From Mycobacterium xenopi (GTDB taxonomy: Bacteria > Actinomycetota > Actinomycetes > Mycobacteriales > Mycobacteriaceae): a DNA stretch of 64,000 bases. Under the pieces are notes generated by a model, which was not told where the DNA came from, did not search any database, and saw only the letters and a program-made list of their open reading frames with translations. The number at the start of each line of letters is the position of its first letter. Position 1 is the first letter of the stretch. The stretch spans positions 2,356,001 to 2,420,000 of the forward strand of contig NZ_AP022314.1 in assembly GCF_009936235.1 (NCBI RefSeq). Reading direction: 5' to 3'. The translations under genes were made by a program, and so were the position numbers. Shown here piece after piece: positions 45,075 to 52,868 of the stretch.

Positions 45075-45245
45075 GGGAGCACCTCGTTAGGCGAGGCTTC
45101 TGGACGAACATAGGCCACTGATCTGACGACGTCGAGAGACGCCCAAGATCAGGACAGATCTCCCCGGCTTAAGGGGTGGTCCCAAGTGGCTTTCCCGGCG
45201 CTGCGGGGATACGTCGGCCAGTGCCAAAGCTCAACGTGTGAGGGC
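45075..45245 (+). promoter_or_regulatory. M-box (ykoK-type) Mg2+ riboswitch
   Basis: The segment contains the family's conserved blocks in order: CTCGTTAGGCGAGGCTTCTG, then CATAGGCCACTG, then GACGTCGAGAGACGCC, ATCAGGACAG, and finally CAGTGCCAAAGCTCAACG. Spacing and order match the ykoK leader (RF00380) as I know it; M. tuberculosis carries similar ones ahead of Rv1535 and the PE20 region. It ends about 85 bp before the Stealth gene start and points toward it. The expression platform could not be resolved by eye. The remainder of the 365-bp gap from 44964 shows no gene. Confidence 0.85.
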
Positions 45246-45328
45246 GATGTCGCCGCTCGGCCGCGTCTGCGGTGTCCCTCTGTGTGCACGTAATTGACCG
45301 ACATCGAGTACGGAAGGCAGGTGTTCCC

Positions 45329-46828
45329 ATGACCAGCATGATCGACCTCCGCGTCGCCGCTTCGGGCGATGGGTTGCGCCTGACCCCGTACGAGGCGATG
45401 CGGCAGGACCTGTTGTTCATCCGCGGCGAGCTGGAGCGAGCGGGTATTCCGTTCTTGCTCATCCGCGGTGCCGACGGGCGCCCGGCACTCGTCGTTGACA
45501 TTGCCCTGCGCGCCCGGGTCGCTGACGCGTTGATGGCGGCCTGCCTGGACGCGCCCCTGCGCGCGAAGATCCTCGACGGAACCGGGCGCCGCTCGGTGTA
45601 TCTCGGCGACGGATTGCTCTCGGTGGACCCGGACCCGCGGCTGCTGCGCGTGTTCCGTCGGCGCGAATGCCCGCGCTCCGGCATGCGTTACGGCGCCTCC
45701 GCCGGGGTGGAGTTGCAGTTCTGGATGTTCGACGGGCAGCAGGCCATCTGCCCGGTCGAAAATTCGCTGACCCGCAAGACGTTGGCGCTCAACGAGGTTG
45801 TGTACACAGAAGTCGAATTGCATGGCCGCACCTGGCCGACGATCGCCGGGATGTTCACCCCGCACGCGGGCGACATCACGTTCGACATCGACATGGTTTT
45901 CTCCTGGGTGGACGGCAACGACCCAGAGTTCCGTGCACGCCGCGCAGCGGCGATGACGAATTATGTTGTCGGTGAAGGCGATGACGCCGACGCGCGGATC
46001 CGCCAGGTCGACGAGTTGAAGTATGCGCTGCGCTCGGTGCATGCTTTCGCGCCGTGGGTGCGCCGGATTTTCATCGCGACCGACTCGCCGGTGCCCGAGT
46101 GGCTCGCGCCGCACCCGAAGATCACCATTGTGCGCGCCGCAGAACACTTCACCGACCCTTCTGTGCTGCCGGTGTACAACAGCCACGCGGTGGAGACTCA
46201 ACTGCATCACATTCCGGGTCTGGCCGAGCATTTCCTGTACTCCAACGACGACATGTTCTTCGGCCGAGCGGTTTCGCCGGCGACGTTCTTCTCCCCGGGT
46301 GGCGTCACCAAATTCATCGAAGCGCCCACCCGGATTGGACTCGGTAGCAACCACCCCGAGCGCAGCGGCTACGAGAACGCGGCACGGGTGAACCGCCAGC
46401 TGCTGTGGGAGAAGTTCGGCAAGATCATCACCCGCCACCTCGAGCACACCGCCGTCCCGTTGCGCAAGAGCGTCCTGTTTGAACTCGAGCGCGAGTTTGC
46501 GGCCGACTTCGCCCGCACCCAGGCAAGCCGCTTCCGGTCCAGCACTGACATCTCGGTGACCAATTCGCTGTACCACTACTACGCGTTGATGACCGGGCGC
46601 GCGGTGCAAAACGAGGCAGCGAAGGTACTCTACGTCGACACCACGTTGCGCTCGGGGCTGGCGAAACTGCCGAAGCTGTTGAAGAAGCGCAAGTTTGACT
46701 TCTTCTGTCTCAACGACGGCAGCTTCCCCGAGGTCAGCGCCCAAGAGCGGGCACAGGTCGTTGGCGAGTTCCTCGAAAGGTACTTCCCGGTGCCGGCGCC
46801 GTGGGAACGAGCGGCAGCCGACGAGTAA
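45329..46828 (+). CDS. Stealth family sugar-phosphotransferase (CpsY/Rv0806c-like)
   Basis: This is a 499-residue protein with the four Stealth conserved regions. CR1 is IDMVFSWVDGNDPEF (about residue 190). CR2 is RQVDELKYALRSVHAFAPWVRR (about 227). CR3 is SHAVETQLHHIPGLAEHFLYSN followed by DDMFFG (about 288). CR4 lies near the C-terminus (KFDFFCLNDGS). The family transfers hexose-1-phosphate units to make capsule-type polymers. There is no signal peptide. GGAAGG precedes ATG 45329. A Mg2+ riboswitch lies directly upstream. It is convergent with the cpdA-like gene; as I recall, Rv0805/Rv0806c are the same convergent pair elsewhere in M. tuberculosis. Confidence 0.88.
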   Translation: MTSMIDLRVAASGDGLRLTPYEAMRQDLLFIRGELERAGIPFLLIRGADGRPALVVDIALRARVADALMAACLDAPLRAKILDGTGRRSVYLGDGLLSVDPDPRLLRVFRRRECPRSGMRYGASAGVELQFWMFDGQQAICPVENSLTRKTLALNEVVYTEVELHGRTWPTIAGMFTPHAGDITFDIDMVFSWVDGNDPEFRARRAAAMTNYVVGEGDDADARIRQVDELKYALRSVHAFAPWVRRIFIATDSPVPEWLAPHPKITIVRAAEHFTDPSVLPVYNSHAVETQLHHIPGLAEHFLYSNDDMFFGRAVSPATFFSPGGVTKFIEAPTRIGLGSNHPERSGYENAARVNRQLLWEKFGKIITRHLEHTAVPLRKSVLFELEREFAADFARTQASRFRSSTDISVTNSLYHYYALMTGRAVQNEAAKVLYVDTTLRSGLAKLPKLLKKRKFDFFCLNDGSFPEVSAQERAQVVGEFLERYFPVPAPWERAAADE

Positions 46829-46833
46829 GACCT

Positions 46834-46869
46834 CCCAGCGGGCGGGCGCGCTGGACCCCGCCCGCTGGG
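46834..46869. terminator. Strong bidirectional terminator hairpin
   Basis: CCCAGCGGGCGGG and CCCGCCCGCTGGG form a perfect 13-bp stem with a 10-base loop between the convergent Stealth and cpdA-like genes. Confidence 0.7.
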
Positions 46870-46872
46870 AAA

Positions 46873-47796
46873 TCACTCGTGACGCGCCAATTGCGGTGCG
46901 ATGCGTGGTATTCGGGTGGCCGGCAAGATGCTCACTTGAGCGTCGGCGAGTTCACGCCGCACGGCGTCCGGAGAAACAAACCGTCCCACTGTTGCTCCGG
47001 CTACCAGGGGAATGACGGTGTGCACCACAGTATCTGGGTAACAGTGCACTAGGTTGAACGCCTGCGCACCGTCGCGGCCACGGGTTCCAGGCGTCAGCAG
47101 ATCTTGGGTGTAACAGCTCGCCGAGGCCACCGACACCGGGATACCGGCGAAAGTGGCTGTGGTGGAATAGTGCAGGTGGCCGGCGAGGATGCTGCGCACA
47201 TCGCTGCCGCGGAGAACGTCGGCCAGCGCGGCTTGATCGCGCAGCTCCACCATGACGGCCAGATCCTGCACGCACGGAACCGGGGGATGGTGCATCGCAA
47301 GCATGGTGCCGAAGGGAGCGGGTTCGGCCAGTTGGTCGGCCAGCCACTGCAACTGATCAGCCGCGACCTGTCCGTGGTGATGGCCTGGAACCGAAGTGTC
47401 CAACACGATCACGCGCAAGCCTGCTATGTCGTACACCCGGTCCATCGGCGCCATGGTGGGGGTTTCGCGAAGCAGATGTTCGCGCAGCGACGCCCGGTTG
47501 TCGTGATTGCCCATCACCCAAATGACCTGGGCGCCAAGACGATCGGCTAATGGCTCGACGAGTTCCCGTAACTTTCGGTAGGCACCGGGTTGGCCGGTGT
47601 CGGCGAGATCGCCGGTGAAGATCAGAGCGTCCGGTCGCGTTTGGGAGGCCTCGAGGCGCAACAGCAACTCGGATAATCGAGCGTCTGCGTCGACGTCCCC
47701 GTACAGGTCACCGTCGCCGGCTACTAAGTGGGTGTCGCTGATATGTGCAATGACGTGATCGGGCCGCGAATACTCCGCGACCCTGGGTCTGTCCAC
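46873..47796 (-). CDS. cpdA: Class III cyclic nucleotide phosphodiesterase (Rv0805/CpdA-like)
   Basis: This is a 307-residue metallophosphoesterase. Metal motifs in order are ISDTHL (about 20), FTGDLADTG (about 60), MGNHDN (about 96), MHHPPVP (about 168) and GHLHYS (about 207). The sequence tracks M. tuberculosis Rv0805 closely, including DTSVPGHHHG and SVASASCYTQDL. The enzyme hydrolyses 2',3'- and 3',5'-cyclic nucleotides, and the C-terminal tail is proposed to affect membrane localisation. The start is GTG 47796, with GAGAGG about 14 bases upstream. Confidence 0.9.
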   Translation of the reverse strand: MDRPRVAEYSRPDHVIAHISDTHLVAGDGDLYGDVDADARLSELLLRLEASQTRPDALIFTGDLADTGQPGAYRKLRELVEPLADRLGAQVIWVMGNHDNRASLREHLLRETPTMAPMDRVYDIAGLRVIVLDTSVPGHHHGQVAADQLQWLADQLAEPAPFGTMLAMHHPPVPCVQDLAVMVELRDQAALADVLRGSDVRSILAGHLHYSTTATFAGIPVSVASASCYTQDLLTPGTRGRDGAQAFNLVHCYPDTVVHTVIPLVAGATVGRFVSPDAVRRELADAQVSILPATRIPRIAPQLARHE

Positions 47797-48109
47797 CGGA
47801 CTAATAGGGACCTCTCAGGTGAGCAACCTCGCGCCAATCGGGTCGCTTCAACTCTACCCGAACGGTTACAGGTTGCCGGCAAGGCGTGCCTTGGCGTCAG
47901 TGAGTTCGTCGAACGAGCGGGCGCGAGTCGGACGAGGTCATGACCGCTTTTCGGCCCATCTGTGCAAGCCGTCGGCGTGCGCGCGTAGCGGCGTGACCTT
48001 TGCTTGTGCGGCCCGCATGCCTCACCCTGCACGCCAGCGCGGCGGACCGCCGCCATCATCCACAGCGGGCTTGCCCACCAGTTGCGGATTTAACCAGTAC
48101 GCTCGAATC
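47797..48109. other. Intergenic region between cpdA-like gene and pafA
   Basis: This is 313 bp between divergent starts. Open frames cross it, including an extension of the pafA frame to 47819, but these give Arg/Ser-rich sequence with no family signal. It must hold promoters for both genes; no convincing -10/-35 pair, repeat or hairpin was found. Confidence 0.5.
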
Positions 48110-49468
48110 GTGCAGCGGCGAATCATGGGCATCGAGACCGAATTCGGTGTCACCTGCACGTTTCACGGCCACCGGCGTCTGTCCCCTGACGAGGTGGCCC
48201 GTTACCTGTTCCGCAGGGTGGTGTCGTGGGGCCGCAGCTCCAACGTGTTTTTGCGCAACGGCGCGCGGCTCTACCTCGACGTCGGCAGCCATCCCGAATA
48301 CGCCACCGCCGAATGCGACAGCCTGGTGCAGCTGGTCACCCATGACCGTGCTGGCGAACGGGTGCTGGAAGACCTGCTCATCGACGCCGAGCAGCGGCTT
48401 GCCGACGAGGGCATCGGCGGCGACATCTACCTGTTCAAAAACAACACCGACTCGGCCGGCAACTCCTATGGCTGTCACGAGAACTACCTGATCGTGCGGG
48501 CCGGCGAGTTCTCCCGGATCTCCGATGTGCTTCTGCCGTTCCTGGTGACCCGCCAGCTCATCTGCGGGGCCGGCAAGGTGCTACAAACGCCCAAGGCGGC
48601 CACGTTTTGCCTGTCCCAGCGCGCCGAGCACATCTGGGAGGGCGTCTCCAGCGCGACCACTCGTAGCCGTCCGATCATCAACACCCGCGACGAGCCGCAT
48701 GCCGACGCCGAGAAGTACCGACGCCTGCATGTCATCGTTGGCGACTCCAACATGTGCGAGACCACCACCATGCTCAAGGTGGGTACCGCGGCGCTGGTGC
48801 TGGAGATGATCGAAGCCGGGGTGGCGTTCCGCGACTTCTCGCTGGACAACCCCATCCGCGCGATCCGCGAGGTCAGCCACGACATCACCGGTCGCCGCCC
48901 GGTGCGGCTGGCCGGCGGTCGGCAGGCCAGCGCGCTGGACATCCAGCGCGAGTACTACGCGCGCGCCGTCGAACATCTGCAGACCCGGGAGCCCAACGCG
49001 CAGATCGAGCAGGTCGTCGACCTCTGGGGCCGCCAGCTCGACGCCGTGGAGAGCCAGGACTTCGCCAAGGTGGACACGGAAATCGATTGGGTGATCAAGC
49101 GCAAGCTGTTCCAGCGTTACCAGGACCGTTACGACATCGAGCTGTCCGACCCTAAGATCGCCCAGCTTGACCTCGCCTATCACGACATCAAGCGCGGCCG
49201 CGGCGTGTTCGACCTGCTGCAACGCAACGGCCTGGCCGCCCGTGTGACCACCGACGAGGAAATCGAAGACGCCGTCGACACGCCGCCCCAGACCACCCGT
49301 GCCCGGTTGCGCGGTGAATTCATCAGCGCCGCCCAGGCGGCCGGGCGCGACTTTACCGTGGACTGGGTGCATCTCAAGCTCAACGACCAGGCCCAGCGCA
49401 CCGTGTTGTGCAAGGATCCGTTCCGCGCGGTCGACGAGCGGGTTAAGCGGCTGATCGCCAGCATGTAG
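48110..49468 (+). CDS. pafA: Pup--protein ligase
   Basis: This is a 452-residue protein (same length as M. tuberculosis PafA) from GTG 48110, reading QRRIMGIETEFGVTC with the catalytic and metal Glu residues. It has the glutamine-synthetase fold, with NGARLYLDVGSHPEYATAE, NTRDEPHADAEKYRRLHVIVGDSN and a C-terminal domain that engages Pup. It ligates deamidated Pup to substrate lysines. It is a paralogue of dop, which lies about 5.6 kb upstream. It is followed by pafB 74 bp later. Confidence 0.97.
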   Translation: MQRRIMGIETEFGVTCTFHGHRRLSPDEVARYLFRRVVSWGRSSNVFLRNGARLYLDVGSHPEYATAECDSLVQLVTHDRAGERVLEDLLIDAEQRLADEGIGGDIYLFKNNTDSAGNSYGCHENYLIVRAGEFSRISDVLLPFLVTRQLICGAGKVLQTPKAATFCLSQRAEHIWEGVSSATTRSRPIINTRDEPHADAEKYRRLHVIVGDSNMCETTTMLKVGTAALVLEMIEAGVAFRDFSLDNPIRAIREVSHDITGRRPVRLAGGRQASALDIQREYYARAVEHLQTREPNAQIEQVVDLWGRQLDAVESQDFAKVDTEIDWVIKRKLFQRYQDRYDIELSDPKIAQLDLAYHDIKRGRGVFDLLQRNGLAARVTTDEEIEDAVDTPPQTTRARLRGEFISAAQAAGRDFTVDWVHLKLNDQAQRTVLCKDPFRAVDERVKRLIASM

Positions 49469-49514
49469 CCCGACGACAAAACAGCCCGCGAAGCGGGGTC
49501 AGGAGGCGTCGGGC
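49468..49514. terminator. Possible hairpin after pafA
   Basis: GCCCGACG (49468-49475) pairs perfectly with CGTCGGGC (49507-49514), and CCCGC/GCGGG forms a smaller hairpin inside. It lies between pafA and pafB, so it could attenuate read-through rather than fully terminate. Confidence 0.35.
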
Positions 49515-49542
49515 AATCGAGCCACCGCTTACCCTATTTCGG

Positions 49543-50544
49543 GTGGCGACTTCCAAAGTCGAGCGGTTGACGAACCTCGTCATCGCATTGCTGTCCACCC
49601 GCGGCTACATCACCGCCGAAAAGATCAGGTCCACGGTCGCCGGCTACTCCGACAGTCCCAGCGACGAGGCGTTCTCCCGGATGTTCGAGCGCGATAAAAG
49701 CGAACTGCGTGATCTCGGCATCCCGTTGGAGACCGGCAGGGTGTCGGCGCTGGACCCCACCGAGGGGTATCGCATCAACCGGGACGCCTACGCGCTTCCC
49801 CCGGTCGAGTTGACCCCTGAAGAGGCGGCAGCGGTGGCGGTGGCCACCCGATTGTGGGAGTCGCCAGAACTGATCACCGCAACCCAGGGCGCGTTGCTCA
49901 AACTGCGGGCGGCTGGGGTGGAAGTCGACCCCGACGCCCCGGTCACGATTGCCTCGACCACGGGGCTGCCGGGCTTGCGCGGGTCGGAGCACGTGCTAGG
50001 GGTGCTGCTGTCGGCCATCGATGCCGGGCAGGTCGTGCAGTTTCCGCACCGCCCGTCGCGCACCGAGCCCTACACCACCCGCACCGTCGAACCCTGGGGG
50101 GTGGTGACGCAGAACGGCCGCTGGTATCTGGTCGGGCATGACCGCGACCGCGACGCCACCCGTGTGTTCAGGTTGTCCCGCATCGGCGCCGAGGTGAAGC
50201 CCATCGGTCCGGTTGGCGCGGTCGTTCGGCCTGAGGGTGTCGACCTGCGCAAGATCGTCGCCGAGACCGTCGCTGAACCACCGACCGGTGTACAGGCGCA
50301 AGTGTGGGTGGCCGACGGGCGCGCTATGGCGTTGCGGCGCGCCGGCAAATCCCTGGGGCCACGGCGGTTGGGGGGACGCGACGGCGAGGTGATCGAACTC
50401 GACATCGGATCCAGCGACCGGCTCGCGCGTGAGATCACCGGCTACGGCGCTGACGCGGTCGTCCTCGAGCCGGCGTCGCTGCGGGACGACATACTGGCCC
50501 GCCTGCAGGCCCAGGCCGTTCTTGAGGAGGAGCGGCGCCAATGA
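49543..50544 (+). CDS. pafB: WYL-domain regulator PafB
   Basis: This is a 333-residue protein. An N-terminal winged helix-turn-helix (VERLTNLVIALLSTRGYITAEKI, about residues 4-70) is followed by a WYL domain (VEPWGVVTQNGRWYLVGHDRDRDATRVFRLSRI, about 180-215) and a C-terminal WCX region. With PafC it forms the PafBC activator of the LexA-independent mycobacterial DNA-damage response, probably sensing single-stranded DNA. The start is GTG 49543. The last bases overlap pafC (ATG within the stop region). Confidence 0.96.
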   Translation: MATSKVERLTNLVIALLSTRGYITAEKIRSTVAGYSDSPSDEAFSRMFERDKSELRDLGIPLETGRVSALDPTEGYRINRDAYALPPVELTPEEAAAVAVATRLWESPELITATQGALLKLRAAGVEVDPDAPVTIASTTGLPGLRGSEHVLGVLLSAIDAGQVVQFPHRPSRTEPYTTRTVEPWGVVTQNGRWYLVGHDRDRDATRVFRLSRIGAEVKPIGPVGAVVRPEGVDLRKIVAETVAEPPTGVQAQVWVADGRAMALRRAGKSLGPRRLGGRDGEVIELDIGSSDRLAREITGYGADAVVLEPASLRDDILARLQAQAVLEEERRQ

Positions 50545-51512
50545 CAGCCGTATCTACTCGCCTGGTGCGGTTGCTGAACATGGTCCCGTATTTCCAGGCC
50601 AATCCGCGGGTCACCCGCGCCAAGGCGGCCGCCGACCTCGGCGTAACCGTCAAACAACTGGAAGAAGACATCAACCAGTTGTGGTTGTGCGGGCTGCCCG
50701 GTTACGGGCCTGGTGACCTGATTGACTTCGAATTCTCCGGCGACACAATCGAAGTGACGTTCTCGGCAGGCATCGATCGGCCGCTGCAGCTCACCTCCCC
50801 GGAGGCCACCGGCCTGCTGGTGGCGCTGCGGGCGCTGGCCGACGTTCCCGGCCTGGTGGATCCCGAGGCCGCGCGCAGCGCGATCGCGAAAATCGAATCG
50901 GCCGCCGGTACTGCCGCGCACGGGACCCATGCATCGGCGGTCGAGGACCCGGCGCCCGCCGAAAGCGAGGCCGCGGCCGCGGTTCGCACCGCGGTACGCC
51001 GCAACCGGGCGTTGGCCATTGACTACTACTCTGCCTCGCACGACACGCTGTCCAGCCGGGTCGTCGACCCGATTCGGGTGCTGTTGATCGGCGACCACAG
51101 CTACCTGGAGGCCTGGTCACGGGAGGCCGAAGGGGTGCGGCTGTTCCGGTTCGACCGCATCGTCGAGGCCCGGGTGCTCGATGAGCCGTCCGCGCCGCCG
51201 GAACCGGCGGTCCAATCACCACCGGACACTTCACTTTTCGACGCCGACCCGGCGCTTCCGTCGGCGACGCTGCGGGTGGCGCCGTCGGCGTCGTGGATGT
51301 TCGAGTACTACCCGATGCGCCTGCTGCGCGAGCTGCCCGACGGTCACTTCGAGGCGGCGATGACGTATGCCTCCGAGGATTGGATGAGCCGACTGGTGCT
51401 GGGCTTTGGGTCAGCTGTGCAGGTACTGGCGCCCGACTCCCTGGCCCAGCGAGTGCGAAACGCCGCCGCGGCGGCGCTGGACGTCTACCAGGCCGCGGCG
51501 CGGTCCGGATAA
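50541..51512 (+). CDS. pafC: WYL-domain regulator PafC
   Basis: This is a 323-residue partner of PafB with the same layout: an HTH (RLVRLLNMVPYFQANPRVTRAKAAADLGV), a WYL domain (AIDYYSASHDTLSSRVVDPI and LEAWSREAEGVRLFRFDRI) and a WCX-like C-terminus. GAGGAGG lies 8 bases upstream of ATG 50541, inside the end of pafB. tatA follows 50 bp downstream. Confidence 0.96.
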   Translation: MTAVSTRLVRLLNMVPYFQANPRVTRAKAAADLGVTVKQLEEDINQLWLCGLPGYGPGDLIDFEFSGDTIEVTFSAGIDRPLQLTSPEATGLLVALRALADVPGLVDPEAARSAIAKIESAAGTAAHGTHASAVEDPAPAESEAAAAVRTAVRRNRALAIDYYSASHDTLSSRVVDPIRVLLIGDHSYLEAWSREAEGVRLFRFDRIVEARVLDEPSAPPEPAVQSPPDTSLFDADPALPSATLRVAPSASWMFEYYPMRLLRELPDGHFEAAMTYASEDWMSRLVLGFGSAVQVLAPDSLAQRVRNAAAAALDVYQAAARSG

Positions 51513-51562
51513 GACACCCGTCAGCTGCGGTAGCATCGGGTGGACGTCTGGAGGTAACGAAA

Positions 51563-51805
51563 TTGGGCAGTCTAAGTCCGTGGCACTGGGCGATCCTTGC
51601 CGTCGTGGTGGTCCTGCTGTTCGGCGCCAAGAGGCTCCCCGACGCGGCACGTTCGCTGGGCAAGTCGTTGCGCATCTTCAAGTCAGAAGTCCGTGAACTG
51701 CAAAGCGAGAGCAAGCCGGAAAAGCCTGCCACTCCCGCCACGCCGACCACCCCGGTGCAGTCTGAGCGGGTCGACCCGCCGACCGCCGGCGGACAGTCGG
51801 CCTAG
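51563..51805 (+). CDS. tatA: Twin-arginine translocase subunit TatA
   Basis: This is an 80-residue protein. A single N-terminal membrane helix (WHWAILAVVVVLLFGAKRLP, about 7-26) with the FGAKRLPD hinge leads into an amphipathic helix (ARSLGKSLRIFKSEVREL). A Pro/Thr-rich tail follows. The TTG 51563 start is supported by GGAGGT 7 bases upstream. It oligomerises to make the Tat pore. tatC is next, as in M. tuberculosis. Confidence 0.95.
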   Translation: MGSLSPWHWAILAVVVVLLFGAKRLPDAARSLGKSLRIFKSEVRELQSESKPEKPATPATPTTPVQSERVDPPTAGGQSA

Positions 51806-51851
51806 CCCGGCATAGTCGTCGCGGTGCCCCGAGCGGCACTGATTCACCGTC

Positions 51852-52781
51852 GTGCGCACTACCCGACTTTTGCGGCGCCTCGATCCGCGGCTGCGCCGCA
51901 GCCGCACCAACCCCGACGCGACGATGTCGCTGGTGGATCACCTCACCGAGTTGCGGACGCGGCTGTTGATCTCGCTGGCCACGATCGCGTGCACCACGGC
52001 GCTGGGATTCGTCTGGTATTCGCACTCGATTTTCGGGCTGGAAAGCCTGGGTGAGTGGTTGCGGCATCCGTATTGTGCGCTGCCGGCCTCGGCGCGAGCC
52101 GACATCAGCGCCGACGGGCAATGCCGGTTGCTGGCCACCGCGCCGTTCGACCAGTTCATGCTGCGACTCAAGGTGGGGCTGACCGCGGGGCTGGTGCTGG
52201 CCTGCCCGATGTGGCTGTACCAGTTGTGGGCGTTTATTACCCCGGGGCTGTACAGAAAGGAGCGCCGCTTTGCGATCGCGTTCGTGGTTCCGGCGGCGGT
52301 TTTGTTCGTGGCCGGGGCGGTGCTGGCGTATTTGGTGTTGTCCAAGGCGTTGCGGTTCCTGCTGACCGTCGGCAGCGACGTGCAGGTGACCGCGCTGTCC
52401 GGCGACCGCTATTTCGGGTTTTTGATCAACCTGCTGCTGGTCTTCGGTGTCAGCTTCGAATTCCCGTTGCTGATCGTCATGCTCAACCTGGCCGGTGTGC
52501 TCAGTTATGCGCGGCTGAAGTCGTGGCGGCGCGGCTTGATCTTCGCGATGTTCGTGTTCGCCGCGGTGTTCACGCCGGGGTCCGATCCGTTTTCCATGAT
52601 CGCACTTGGGCTGGCCCTGACCCTGCTGCTGGAGTTGGCAATTCAGATCGCTCGGCTGCATGACAAGCGAAAAGCCAAGCGTCAAGCCATGATTGCGGAC
52701 GACCAAGCGTCGCCCATCGAGCCGCCGTCGCCGATACCCGAACCGTCACGCATTTCCCTACCCCATGACGACATCACCTGA
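51852..52781 (+). CDS. tatC: Twin-arginine translocase subunit TatC
   Basis: This is a 309-residue protein with six membrane helices. MSLVDHLTELRTRLL near residue 25 is the conserved N-terminal signal-peptide-binding motif, and FDQFMLRLKVGL and SFEFPLLIVML are family signatures. The N-terminal 24 residues are Arg-rich. The start is GTG 51852, 46 bp after tatA. TatC recognises the twin-arginine signal and recruits TatA. Confidence 0.95.
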   Translation: MRTTRLLRRLDPRLRRSRTNPDATMSLVDHLTELRTRLLISLATIACTTALGFVWYSHSIFGLESLGEWLRHPYCALPASARADISADGQCRLLATAPFDQFMLRLKVGLTAGLVLACPMWLYQLWAFITPGLYRKERRFAIAFVVPAAVLFVAGAVLAYLVLSKALRFLLTVGSDVQVTALSGDRYFGFLINLLLVFGVSFEFPLLIVMLNLAGVLSYARLKSWRRGLIFAMFVFAAVFTPGSDPFSMIALGLALTLLLELAIQIARLHDKRKAKRQAMIADDQASPIEPPSPIPEPSRISLPHDDIT

Positions 52782-52868
52782 GCCCCGAACCAGCGAGCGG
52801 GCGTGTGTGTACGCCGACGCGCCGGCGACCGCTGACCACTCCGCCTGCTTGCCCCATTCGGCGACGCC

